64,000 nucleotides of DNA. Source: Chrysomallon squamiferum. Lineage: Eukaryota > Mollusca > Gastropoda > Neomphalida > Peltospiridae. Of the stretch, positions 28,935-41,361 are shown piece by piece (position 1 is the first letter of the stretch; every line of letters starts with the position of its first letter). The position numbers and the translations under genes are program-made. Below the pieces are notes generated by a model. That model was given only the letters and a program-made list of their open reading frames with translations, was not told the DNA's origin and ran no database searches. The stretch spans positions 5,223,277-5,287,276 of the forward strand of contig CM022669.1 of NCBI GenBank assembly GCA_012295275.1. Direction: 5' to 3'.

Positions 28935-30855
28935 TAGTGAAAATAAAAAAAGTTTAGAAGCATCTGGGAATTGAATTTTAATCTCTTTATTTGCTGAAAG
29001 TATTGAATTTTAATTCATTTACTGAAGATAAATTTTAATTTATTAATCAAATGGAAATTAAGATTCAGTTTCTTCGTTTAATGGAAAATATTGCACAGAG
29101 AATTATATAATAAATAGATAATTTGGTTAATAGTATCTTTTTTTTTTTCTTTTTTTATAATTTTGCTTAGATAAGTGTTGTTTGTTAAAAATTTTTGTTG
29201 TTTTTAAATTGTTTTGATATATTAGACATCATTAATAATGGAGTAATAAAATCAGAGATTGATTGCTGTTCGTTACCACTTTGTATAATAATATTTTATT
29301 TATCATATGTTACTAAGTCTGTTTATTATATCAGAAATATTTCTCATATGAGGTACTTCTTATATATATTTTTGTTAATACAGTTTAATTTTATTTTCAA
29401 ATTAGAGGATTGATACTTGATGTATTAGTGAAAATAGCAGTACATTTATCTGTTACTTGTCACAGTAATCACAAAAAGAAATCTGAAAACTTGTCACTTT
29501 TCTGCTGTTGTATTGGATGAAGATATAACACGAAAATATCAGAAATATTTAAAAATTATTATTTATATTCTTGAAAACATAAATTTGGAATATCAGTTGT
29601 TTTGTTTTTTTTTTTTTTTTTATGTTTATATGTTCATGATTGCTTCTGATTCTAATGTGCATATAATTTGTTCACTCAGTTAATGATACTGGGAGTAATG
29701 GCTCATATATAAAATTTTCATAAATATATTATCATGTTAAAATAATAATGTCAAAGTGTGATGTTAGAAGTGTTTATATTTAATAATTCTGGGAAAATAA
29801 AAGATCTAGTTAAATCTTTTTATTATCTAATCACTTGAGAAATTAAAAGTCTGTTGTTTTTTTTTTTTTTTGTTGTTGTTTTTTTGTATGATTAAAAATG
29901 GAGAATAAAGAGCATAAAAATGTGTATGTCAACAGATTTTGTTTTTTAACTCAAGTAATTACAGACACTTAAAAATATTTTACAAACAAAATTTATTTTT
30001 AATATATTTAAAGACTGTCTGCACCAACATAAGCAAGTGTTTCTGCTGTACACATGCACCAGTGTTACAAATGTTGATTAAACTGTATTGTGATAATGAC
30101 ACTGAAACCAACACCGCTTTAGCCATGAATGTCAAATAAACTTTTTTCTGTATCTCAAACCACAAATTTGAACCAACACAACCACAATATACAGCTGTTG
30201 AATTACGGGAGGGGAAAACTGTAAGTCTTTAATTCTATTTGTGGAAATAATTTTTTTTAATTTCTATTAATGTGACAGTTTATGAAAATCCATGAAAAAT
30301 AATAGCAAAAAGTAATTATAGAATAATCAAATTGAAAAAGGTGCAAACCAACTTGTAATACCTTCCCCTTATCTTGACTTGATTTTAAATTGTAATGTTA
30401 AAGCTGAAATGAATACATTTAAGATGTTATTAAATTTATTTCTTCAAAACGTAACATTTTTTTCACCTACAAGCAAAGCTGTAGTGTTTATCCCTCCTAT
30501 TTACGTTTCATTATTATTATTTTATTTGTTCTAAAACCGATTAAAATGTGTTAATGAGAGCCGCATTAATAAAATGGCAAGAGCAGCTAATTAAAACGGA
30601 GAATTCAAAATCACAAATGCACGTCTCATCAAAATAGTAAAATTCTGAAAAAGGCAAGTAGATCGTGAAAAAAAAAGAAAATGAAAAAAGAGATCATAAA
30701 GACAATTGGCAAGTAAAATATAAAAATCAAAAGCATTTGAAAACTCCACTTTGTAAATCTTTACCATTTTCAGTTATGTACAAGTTTTCAGAATCACATT
30801 CAAATGAGACAGATGCAAAACATCACGTGATGTGAACACAACGAATCATTTTTGT
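28935..30855. other. AK6 3' flank to CBM14 gene A
   Basis: AT-rich sequence with AATAAA at 29109 (AK6) and T-tracts near 29607 and 29855. Several short open frames on both strands have no family resemblance and are treated as noise. No RNA gene or transposon recognised. Confidence 0.6.
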
Positions 30856-32395
30856 TTATTTCATTACTCTTTGGTCACAGTCTACTTCCGATTGCCAGTC
30901 GCAGTCTCCCTTCTGTCTGGAAAAGGCTGTACCATATGGGCACTGAATTCTTTGTGTTCGGCGGCCATTTTGGCAAATGATAAAATGCAAACAACTTTCA
31001 GGATCGGCAGTTTGTCCGTCTTGACGGCACAAAGGGTCATCTTCTCCTGAAAAAAACAACAACCCATAACGTGAAACATAACCACAGAAATATATGTAAC
31101 CCGTAAGCTTTTATTTCATTAATTGTCGTAATGTAATTACTAATACTCACAAGATATTACATTTTGTAACCATGATTATGACGTCATAAGTATATCATAT
31201 GATTAACAGCATTAATCACGTTTTAATCCTATTACTAATGACGATTACGACATAATAAATTTGGTAATCGTATGACGTAATAGTCCTATTAATATCACCC
31301 ATAAAACTTACTAAAATTATGAATTATATTTATTAATATTACGAATTAAATTTATTAATAATCAAGACCGTAGTAAAATGATTACGCTCAATAAACTTAC
31401 TAATAACAATGGTATCAGGTACTCTGCGGGAACCACACAGATGCACAACCTGGTGAGCGTATTCGCACGAGTTGTTCCGAGGCATGTACAGCGTGCCGTC
31501 TCCGCATCTCTGTACTGCTATCATTGTCCCGTTGCTACAGGAGACAAATTTCGAGCAGTCTTCTGGGTCGATGTTGTTGCCAGTTTTCTTAACACAGCGA
31601 GGATCGTCTGACAGCAAAAAATAACATAACCCAAAATGAGATCGTGTAATGCAAGAGATGTATACGATACGAAAAACAAAACAACAGTAACAACACAAAA
31701 CCCCCCAACATTTACCAAAATTACCATATATTCTTTTTATAAAATTGCTTATATTTTATTATATGTTTTATTTATTATTATTATTTTTATTTTTATTATT
31801 TTATTTTATTTTTTAAAATTATTATTATTATTATTATTTTCAACTTATAACCATATAAATTCAAAAACTTTCGATATATTTTGATTCAGGATCTAACGTA
31901 TGTTTAACTGAGGAGATGCTAGATTATGCACTTTATTCATTGTAATGTACTAACAGAAACAATGTCCTTGAAAAGAAAACCTAAATTCCTGGACATTTGT
32001 GTCAGTTATAGCAGATGGAATTAAATGGACGTATATAATTTGAAAATGTATTTTTTTTTTTTTTTTTTTTCATACATTTAAAAAATCTGTAGATATCTTT
32101 CAAAAATATTTTATTTATAGGGAACAAAATAAATAAGGTGAAGTTATTCAGTTCGAAAATTGTTAACTATTTTTTTCTCTTATACATAATTATTATTAGC
32201 TGAATGGTAAACACTATCATTAGCTTTTGAGAACGTAAAGGTGAACGAACTTGGCTGGTTAAAAGATAAGTTTAAATTCACAGTCCAAGCAGATTTACCT
32301 TCAACTTAAAGGATTACTATCGCAAAGATACATAATTAACATGGTTTAGAATTTCTGTTTGATCTAAAAACTTTATTTTCTCCTTTCTTTACTTC

Positions 32396-32483
<88 letters not shown>

Positions 32484-32927
32484 AAACACCCTATGCATTC
32501 GATTTTAGGACATAATAAATAAATAAATACATGAATGCTGTACAAAAATTTGATATCACGAATAAAAAATACCGAGACAAATATTTAACCAAAATAGCCC
32601 TTATTTTTTTCGATGAATTAATTTCGCTGTATACTCACTAGGTATGGGCTGGGCGGGTCGTCCGTTGCAGTCGTCGCGGTCCGGGTCCCACTCCCAGACG
32701 CAGGCAGAGGCTAGCTTGGACCACACCTGACTGGCGTTGCAGCGGATCGACTGAATCACCTCACCGTCAAACCCGCACTGGTGAGCGACCGTGCAGTCCT
32801 TCTCGTCCCTCACCCACAGGCCAGGCTGGATGTTCAGACACGTCCTCTCGTCGAAGTAGTAGTCTGCGGCCAGTCCACACCCAACCACCGCGCCCAACAA
32901 CAACAACACTAAGACACAACGGTCCAT
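30856..32927 (-). CDS. Secreted three-domain chitin-binding (CBM14/peritrophin-A) protein A
   Basis: Exons 32927-32639, 31607-31401, 31046-30856 give 228 residues. Signal peptide: residues 1-21 (MDRC, then a run of V/L/G, ending GLAA). Three CBM14 domains at about 30-87, 101-154 and 172-222, each with six cysteines in the family spacing and the DxxDC/C-x5-C pattern (EKDCTVAHQC, PEDCSKFVSC, PESCLHFIIC). One domain per exon, both introns in phase 1. Potential N-glycosylation NAS, NGT, NNS. CBM14 proteins bind chitin in extracellular matrices such as shell, cuticle, gut lining or radula; which one applies is unknown. The stop TAA overlaps an AATAAA. The ATG at 32927 is chosen because the upstream frame start is GTG. 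Confidence 0.88.
32399..32480 (+). repeat. (CT)n microsatellite in CBM14-A intron 1
   Basis: About 41 CT units, 160 bases inside the intron from the exon 1 donor. On the gene strand it is (GA)n, downstream of the donor. Confidence 0.97.
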
Positions 32928-35458
32928 TTCAGACGCCGTTAATCTCACAGGCCGATAAAAAAATTATATATGAAATTTTAACTGAGCTTCTTTTTTTAAA
33001 ATAAAAACCTATATGTAATTGTATTTACCCTGATTGAATTGCTATTATATTATCTGTTACGTGGAAGGTTATAGATGGATTCGGTTTTGCGCAATAAGCA
33101 GAGAGATGTTCTGAAAGCTGCCGACTTCGTGCCGCAATATTTATATGAACATTTGTTTAGACAAATTTGTTTGTCCATGATTATGTCCCCTTAGTGCGAT
33201 CTCACGGGCAGCACGAACCTCGCGCAGAGAACAACCTAACCATATGAAGATGATTGGCGGATTTGAAGTTTAAATTTACAGAAAGACTGAGACAACAGAC
33301 GACTTCCGGCCTGGTTAGCAGCAGACGTCAAGCAAGGTGAAGACAGACGGGTCAGGCCACATGAGGACAGTCTGGATTTGTCACACTTCGATAACCTAGC
33401 AGTTCTACGCTCATGTTGACATCACGTTTTCCTTTACGTTTTCGTCTTTGTGTTATCAGAATAATGCAATTCTCAGTTCTTTAGAAATCACGTTTTCGGT
33501 TCCGTTTTTTAAAGCCTGAATTATAATAACAACATTACTATTTGTACAACTACTACCACTCTACTACTGTTACTACTACTACTACTACTACTATTACTAC
33601 TGTTACAATTACTACTATTGCTGCTGCAGCTGCAACTGCTGCTGTTGCTGCTGCTGCTGATTATAATAATACTAATAATAATAATCGTCGATTTCATCAT
33701 AAATCATCGTTATAATTATTATTATTATAATATTAGAAAAAAACCCTTTAATTTTGAATATAGAAGGAACGAAAAAGAGCCATTGAGTACATTTAGACAA
33801 CAAACTGTTTTTAGAGCGAAGCATTACTTTTTAACTACTTTTAGAAAGCAAGAAACAATGATAGAAAAATAAAGTATAAAATAGAAGACTTGGTTTCAGA
33901 CATGGCTAACTATTTTTACAAAAAGCATATGGAACTACTTTTTAAAAATATTTTTGACCAAACAGAACTACTTTAACTGCTGCTGATGATACTACTACTA
34001 CCAATGCGAAAAGTGCTAGTAAAATAACATGTTGATTGTATGATAACAAAAAAATCGAGTTTTAGGTGAGCATGGTTTTAAAAAAACGGGTGATTTAAAA
34101 AACGAGGTCAAAGCTTGTTGAAAACATGCTAGAAGATTAAACTGAAAACAATTGTTTGTTGAAGACAAGCAGTCTTACACATGCATGAAGGAAAACACAA
34201 ACATTTTTTTTTTCCTTCAAAAAATGCAAAAAAAAATAAAATTAAAATAAAATAAAAATAAATAAATAAAAATAATAAAATGAAGATAATAAATTAATGA
34301 ATTAAAGGAGGACGAGAAAAGATAAATCGATTTCAAAACAGAATTTCTATTAAAGGATTCTTTCAAGCTAAGATATAAACGTGAATTCTATGTGGTAAAG
34401 CGATGGAATATGGTAGCATCAGTTCTCTGCATTTTTGTATCGTGTCTACAAAAACCTGAAGGTCTTTGTAAATGGGGAAACATATAGATTAGACACAAGT
34501 AAAACGTTTACCAAACCAATGCGTCGATAGTAATGCTTCTGTTCTATAACAGTAAAACCGATTTTAATTTTTATTTTATGTTGTGTTTGTGGTTTTTTTT
34601 TGAAATTATTATTATTAAGTAGCACTCAGCATATATATTTTTTTATTTACAGAAGAACGATGTTTAGAACTAAAAATGAGAAAAATGCTGATAAATAAAG
34701 TGTAGAATGGAAATCGTATTTTCGACCTAACCGACTTTAGGGAAGTACTTTCCATGTAGTGGGATCTGTTTAATAGGTATGAAATACTTTCATTGCAGAA
34801 ATGATTGAGTTTTCTTCTTCTTAATAGAAGTAATTTGATTCACGTATGATTTTGTGGAAGTCATTAGTAACATAAAAAAAAACCCATCAGAATAATAAGT
34901 TCAATGAAAATAAAACAATTTTATTAAGATTTAATGACTTTGGTATTTTGTTTTTTTTCTTTGTTGAAAACGAACAACAAAACCAGAAGCCCCCTCCTAA
35001 ATAACAATAATAAAATAAAATAAACACACAAGAAAAACAATAAATAAATAATATAAATAAATAACATACAAGAAAAAAAAAATCATGCAAAAAAGGCTTG
35101 TGTACAAGTGGAGAATTATCGATTATTTGGTGGAATATTAAGATGAGATTTATACGCAGTTGTACGAAATTTCCCGATGTTGATGATCAGATTTCTCCGC
35201 CGAGTGAATGAAAAACATTTTTACTTCTTTTAGTACGACTTGCTGTCTCTTTTGATTTTACTGATTTATTTATCAATTTTGATGTTAATTTCCACTATTA
35301 TTATTATTATTATTAAGATACATTTAGATAACATGAAATATGTATTTTTTTCTACATTTATTTTTTAATTTAAGACAAAAAACGAGAAAAAATGACAGAT
35401 AAATAAAGTGTAGAATGGAAGTTCTATTTTCGAACTAACCGACTTTAGGGAACTACAT

Positions 35459-35500
<42 letters not shown>

Positions 35501-35843
35501 ATACTAATACTAATACTACTACTACTACTACTACTTCTATTATTATTATTTTACTTCACTTTTTTTTTTTTTTTTGAATATTTCAAACAGATCAGTAATC
35601 AATCTGGTTCATTTGTTATATATTTTTATTTTATCCTTGGAAGGTATTCTGTTTTCTGAAGGATTCCAGTCACCTCTATTTTATGACATAAAAAGAAAAC
35701 CATATATAAAATAATCTCCAAGACGTTTTCCAACAGTTGATAAAATATTTAAAAACTTTTATTTTTATTTCAGAACACAATCATTAGTTACCGATTATGC
35801 CTTCATGTACAATGACCTTTTTTTTTTTAATGTTTGTGGATCT
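32928..35843. other. Intergenic region between CBM14 genes A and B
   Basis: The first ~500 bases (to 33450) are CpG-richer and probably hold the gene A promoter. Then come mixed ACT/TGC trinucleotide repeats (33541-33660), AT-rich sequence, and an (ACT)n tract at about 35458-35533. A segment ATAAAGTGTAGAATGGAA...TTTTCGA(C/A)CTAACCGACTTTAGGGAA occurs twice (near 34697 and 35405), a diverged duplication of roughly 50 bases. No gene recognised. Confidence 0.6.
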
Positions 35844-36366
35844 TTACGGTGTTTTGACACCACATTCAATTTTTTCATCGTCTGTTAGCTGGAACGCCCA
35901 CACGCACACCTTGTATCGGTTACTGAAATACGTGGACTGGAACTCGCACGTGCGTTCAAAGGGGACTTTACGATCGCAGTCTATGAAGCGGTTACAGTTG
36001 CCCGGGACAGCTTTTGGGACGCAACCTTCAGTTACTGAAAAAAATACAAATTAATTTATAACAGAAAGCAAATTTAAGTAAATTGAAATAGCACAACTGT
36101 TAATAAAATAAAATAAAAATGTAAATTTAGTTATGTATATAAAGTATGAGTGTATGTAAGTAAGTATGTAGTTTTCGGATTTTGAATATTCTCTGTCTTA
36201 TGTACGTCTGTATAGACTCTGCAGATAGACAATATTCGGGAATGCAATGGCGCAGGAGGACAAAGTTCAATCACGACCTCACAAATCCCTTCAGCTACCG
36301 CTGACGAGACTCGAACCTATGACACCCATTAGCCCGCACTCTGAAGGAGAACGATGTTAACAACTT

Positions 36367-36399
<33 letters not shown>

Positions 36400-38809
36400 A
36401 AGAAAGAAGACTGCTCAATAACCCAGGATAATCAAAGCTTCAATCACGCCTTTCTTTGTCTTTCGTCAAACCTATTTTTTGTCAGATGGCACTGGCAAGT
36501 ATGTAGTTTTAGGAGTTTGAATATTCTCTGGTATATGTGTTTTTATGGTGCGTATGTGTGTATCAATATTGTTGTTTGTATGTATACATGTAGGTATAAT
36601 ACAAGCAAGTATATTTTAAGTAAGTATATGCATGAAAGTGCGTCTGTGTGTGTGTTTGTATGTTTTTATACGTGCACGCATGTATTAGAACAGGTATACA
36701 TAGACGTTCCTGCTCTTCACTGAGAGATGTAGTGTAAAAGTTTCACGTACACGCCTCCTTAGACTGGATACACTTGACGTTGTACTTGTAGTCGCAGTAC
36801 TGTTTTTCCTCGTTGAAGTACAGGTCACTGGGGCACGTCAGCACGTTGCGGTATTCGCCGTTGTGACAGCTGATAAAGCGGCTGCAGTCGTAGGGATCCA
36901 ACACAGATGTGTTACCTTTGCTAGCACAGATATCTGAGAACCCTTAATAATAAAAAAATAAATACAAATATAAATTAGATTAGATTAAATTAAATTAAAT
37001 TCAAGTAAATTAATAAACAAATAAACAAACAAACAAACATACAAATAAAAAAATATAAAAATAAAAATATAAAAATATAAATTAAATTAAATTAAATTCA
37101 AGTAAATAAACAAATAAACAAACAAACAAACAAATAAATAAATAAAAACATAAATATATATATATATATATATATAATAAAATAAATGATTAAATAAAAT
37201 AGAAGTAAATAACTGATTAAATTTTAATCTTATATATTTTTATATATTAGATACATATCGTAATTTTTGTTTTAGTTTATTTTTTTTATGAAATATAATA
37301 TTATTTTTATTTCATGAAAATATAACATAGTTATTTTGATTTTTGTTAATGGATATACATTACAACATAGTTGTATTTTAATATGATCCATATATTAATA
37401 TTAATGTTTCGTTCATAAAAATGTTTATGTTACTGGTTTTATTTAATGAAATTATTGTATAATAATTTTATTTTTAATTCATGAAATTACTGTATAATAA
37501 TTTCAGGTTTAGTTGATGAAACTGTAGTGTTAATTCAGCAATTAATATATTGTCATGTATTCGTGAAGTCAGTGCAGTAGACGTTCGTTGATGTTGTGTA
37601 CTGCTAGTTTCAGTTACTGTCTTTTGTTCAGTGACATAACGTTTCTAATAAAGTTACAACATCTAAAATTAATTTATATCACAAATTTGTTTTAGTGTTT
37701 AGTTAGAGTAAAAATGTCTGTTGCTTGATAAAATTCCAGTAAGCTGAATTTGTCTTCTTAAATAACATCTTCTTGTTGTTCAAATTTGTTCTATTGAAAG
37801 TCATTTAAATTTTAGTGTTAAATAATACAGTTATAAATATGAAACTGTTATATTTGAATTTTATGTTCAGTCTATAAAACTGTTATATGGAAAGTTAATG
37901 TTCAAGTTCATTCAACTGTTTTATAGAAATTTTAATTTAGTTCATAAAATCTGTATATAATGATTCCAGTTTTAGATATTAGTTAATTTTAATTTTATTT
38001 CATGCTTTATGGTAATTTAGGCTTTAGGTCATGAAACTGTTCTTTCAGTTTTTATTGAGGAAATTTATATATCTGGAAAAGTTTTATGTTTAATTTAATA
38101 TTTACAGTTTTTAACGCACAAGTAGTATTTTAAGTTTAATTGTGTCTTTTTTTCGTTCTTTTAGATATGAGGAAATTTATAATACATCTCTTTCATCAGT
38201 TTATTTTTTTAATTATTTTTTACTCTCAAATCATTTTATAATACATCTCTTTCATCAGTTTATTTTTTTAATTATTTTTTACTCTCAAATCATTTTATAA
38301 AAGTCTTAAACAGGCTTGTTGTGTTTATAAATAAAATTTAAAATAAAAGTAATAATTATACTTTCTAGCTACATAAATAATAATAAAGCGGAATTTACTC
38401 AGTCTGATTTACGCAATTCTCTGACTATCGCATCTCTTAACCCTAGAACCCCAGTAAACCGGACACACGTCCAAACCGAACGTTTTACATGCTCGCGAAA
38501 CTGAAAATGATTATCGCCCCTTGACGACTCTTCTCAAATGGAGTTATACTTACTTTGCTCGGGGTACTCTTTACGACAGTTGTATCCAGGGTACATTTTC
38601 ACACAGGCCTTGACATCAGAGTCCCACACTTGACCATCTTTGCACGACATCCTTTTCCAGCTGCCGTTGTCACAGACGTAGTAGAAGCCGTTGGCACAGT
38701 CAGCTTCATCCGTTACAGGAAGAATATTATCGGCCGGACGGCATGGTGATGTAGGAACGGCGAAAACAGCCGAACATAGAAAACTGGCAATACACAGAGT
38801 TATAAACAT
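35844..38809 (-). CDS. Secreted three-domain chitin-binding (CBM14) protein B
   Basis: Exons 38809-38554, 36933-36751, 36034-35844 give 209 residues. Signal peptide about 1-17 (MFITLCIASF...VFA). CBM14 domains at about 23-78 (CxxxDNILPVTDEADC), 88-140 (DPYDCSRFISC) and 151-204 (NCNRFIDC); the third has a shortened first cysteine spacing. Both introns are phase 1, as in its neighbours. At exon 2 the nearer AG (36934-36935, ttctcag) is used: the AG ten bases upstream would introduce a stop. It is the most diverged of the three paralogues, and its first intron is 1.6 kb. Confidence 0.85.
36162..36530. mobile_element. Possible inserted element flanked by 34-bp direct repeats
   Basis: AAGTATGTAGTTTT(C/A)GGA-type sequence is found at 36162-36195 and again at 36497-36530 (34 bases, two mismatches). 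The ~301 bases between hold a GGTTCGAGTC box on the minus strand (36308-36317) that resembles a Pol III B-box, and a 29-base A run at about 36369-36397. This could be a tRNA-derived SINE or a nested retroposon, but no A-box is clear and the A run does not abut the flanking repeat. It lies inside intron 2 of CBM14 gene B. Confidence 0.35.
38178..38297. repeat. 59-bp tandem duplication
   Basis: Two essentially identical 59-base copies built on ATACATCTCTTTCATCAGTT, in intron 1 of CBM14 gene B. The near-perfect identity suggests a recent event. Confidence 0.92.
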
Positions 38810-40565
38810 GATGGCGCTGTATTTGTATATATATATATATACACGGGTGTTTAAATGCAGTTCAAATCTGGTCAACTCGGCTGGCCGAATGGCGATGTCA
38901 AAATGATGAGATCAAACTTGGATAAATCCCTTTTTACATACGCGTTGTCCCCACCCATAATGTAAACTGTATTGCGAATCTTGGACAGCCGACATCTACG
39001 CGGAATTAATTTACATCTGCTTGATAAAAGAACCGATTCAGGGATGGGTGACTGACAAACTCACGACTTGTTTTTTTGGTGACGTATCGCGATACTTGTA
39101 GAGAACATGCAGAGCTTCGAGAGGGAAGGGGTGTTGTGACGTACTGAGAGCGGGTGTGAAGTACAAACACACCGCAACCCTAAAGACACCTACCTACATG
39201 AAGCGAACAGAGTAACATGGCTTTATGAATCGTGTTGTTAAAAAAAAGGTAGCGAAACTTCTGTGCGTAGTATCCGGAATACTGTTCAAATATTATGGGT
39301 TAAATTATGGGTTAAATAGAAATAAGTTTCAGATAAAAAGGAAAAAAGAAAATGTTATTTAGAAAATTTAAATGAAAATGAGAGAAAGAAGATCATAAGA
39401 AAAAAACAACAATAACAGACTAATAAGAAAATGGTCATAGTTAAAAAAAAAAAAATTAAATAATTTTATCTTAATAATGAAATTGTAATTTAAATACTTT
39501 TTCTTTTTTTTTATCTTCTTCATTTTTCTTTTTTTCTTTCTTTTTTCTTCATCATTTTTTTTCTTTTTTTCTTTTCTTTTTTTCAAAATACAATTCTATC
39601 CACGACACTTCTTACTTTTTTCTTCTTTTTCTTCATTTCTTTTTTTTTTTTTCAAAACGCGACCTTTATTACTTTTAATTCAAGGGACATAACTCAGAAT
39701 CGCAGCGGCCTTGGACTATACATTCTTTAATCTTGCTAACAATACGTATACATTGTCTGATGTTTGCAATGAGAACAAAGTCACAACGAGGGATAACAGT
39801 TTATTTTAAACGTGTGTGTTTAGGGCTTTGTGTTGAGATGCCAGACTCTGTGTGCCACGGACAAAGTATGTAAACTATCAAAGCAGTTCTACTTAAAAGT
39901 TAATAATACCTATCCATTGTATCGTTTGGCAAACATTTCTGTCTTGTAACGCGCGTGCTCGAGTTTTTAAACTAGCGGCTTTCTCTAGTGTCCTTCTAGT
40001 GATGAGTTCATGTAAAGTTAACATGAGGTTATGCGTGTACGCACCCACCTCGTGCACACACACACATATTTAAATAAGTACGTACATGCGTATGTTACAT
40101 TTGCATATACTAATATATATTATATTGTTTAAATCAGCTATAAAAGACATACAAAACGACAAATAATTTTTATATTTTTATTTATTTTCCAACCTTTACT
40201 TACTTTACATGAAAATAAATTCTTGAACTCTAACATTTATTACTGAAATGTAAAAATACATGCTCCGCGCCTGTTAAGAGCTAATTATTATAATTTCTGT
40301 AAAGTGAAGATCCTGAACCAACTAAATACGTTTTGCGTATGATCATGCTGCTGTTTGCGTGTTCGTTGTTAAACAGTAATTTTGTTATAGTCAACAAATA
40401 CATCTGTTTAGTTGTATTTATAAATTGAAGAAGGGTACCTGCATGCCTTTACAAGTATCTTCTACATGAGCACAGTTAATTAAAGGAAAAATGTAAAAAT
40501 AACGAAATTACGAAATTATCGAAAACGTGTTATTATTAGTCTGTGTGTGTATTTTGAAGTTTATG

Positions 40566-40611
<46 letters not shown>

Positions 40612-41361
40612 GTTTGTATGTATGTATATATGTATGTATGTATGTATGTATGTAGATGTTTATTTATAATTCTGTTTTTAATGAATTACAAATCCATATA
40701 TATATATGTATTTATATGTATGTATATATGTATATATGTATGTATGTACATATGTATGTATGTATGTATGTATGTAGATATCTGTTTATAATTCTGTTTT
40801 TAATGAATTACAAATCCATATCTGAATCTTCTGTAAATTGTTTCTGCTCGGTTTGGATATTATTAATAATAATATTTAAACCTACAATCCAAGATTTTGG
40901 CATGGAACAGATTCTAGTGTAAATTAACTGTGTTTGTTAACAAGGTTAGTTTAAAAATTGCTGCAAGAAGCATATACAAGTATTTACAATAGTTTTTATT
41001 TCTAAAACGATGTCATAAATTAGAGTAAATCATCACTCATTAATATTTCATTTGAACTTTAAAATATGTAAATAAATAAATAAAGAAAAAATACATAGAT
41101 TTTATTTATTATTTTATTATAAGAAATAAATATTCTCCATTTATAGACTACACCTTCTTTCAAGATTCAAATGTACAGAGGGGAGGGAGAAAAAAAAAAA
41201 AAATAAAATAAAATAAAAAAATTAAAAAATAAAAAAAAAACACCAAAAAAAAACGCAATCAAAAAGTTTTGAACACGGCAGCTAAAAGAAAGAATTAAAG
41301 AAAAAAAGAAAAGGACCAATAAAACGGAACCGGAAGTACAGCAGATGACGTATTTCCGTTG
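38810..41361. other. Intergenic region between CBM14 genes B and C
   Basis: Bases 38810-39240 are GC-richer (gene B promoter region, with a TA run at 38827-38841). Then comes a T/C-rich stretch (39498-39652), a perfect (TA)n at 40572-40604, TATG repeats to 40780, and a duplicated segment TTATAATTCTGTTTTTAATG at 40664 and 40786 (122-base period). No coding region. Confidence 0.6.

Noticed and set aside
35797-36054. Plus-strand open frame opposite CBM14-B exon 3
   Set aside because: Antisense shadow; the minus strand has six CBM14 cysteines and matching splice sites. The same applies to plus-strand frames at 31378-31611, 38555-38906, 41359-41577, 42284-42484 and 42819-43097.
38436-38452. TTAACCCTAGAAC resembling a piggyBac terminus
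   Set aside because: No matching inverted end or second TTAA nearby; likely chance.
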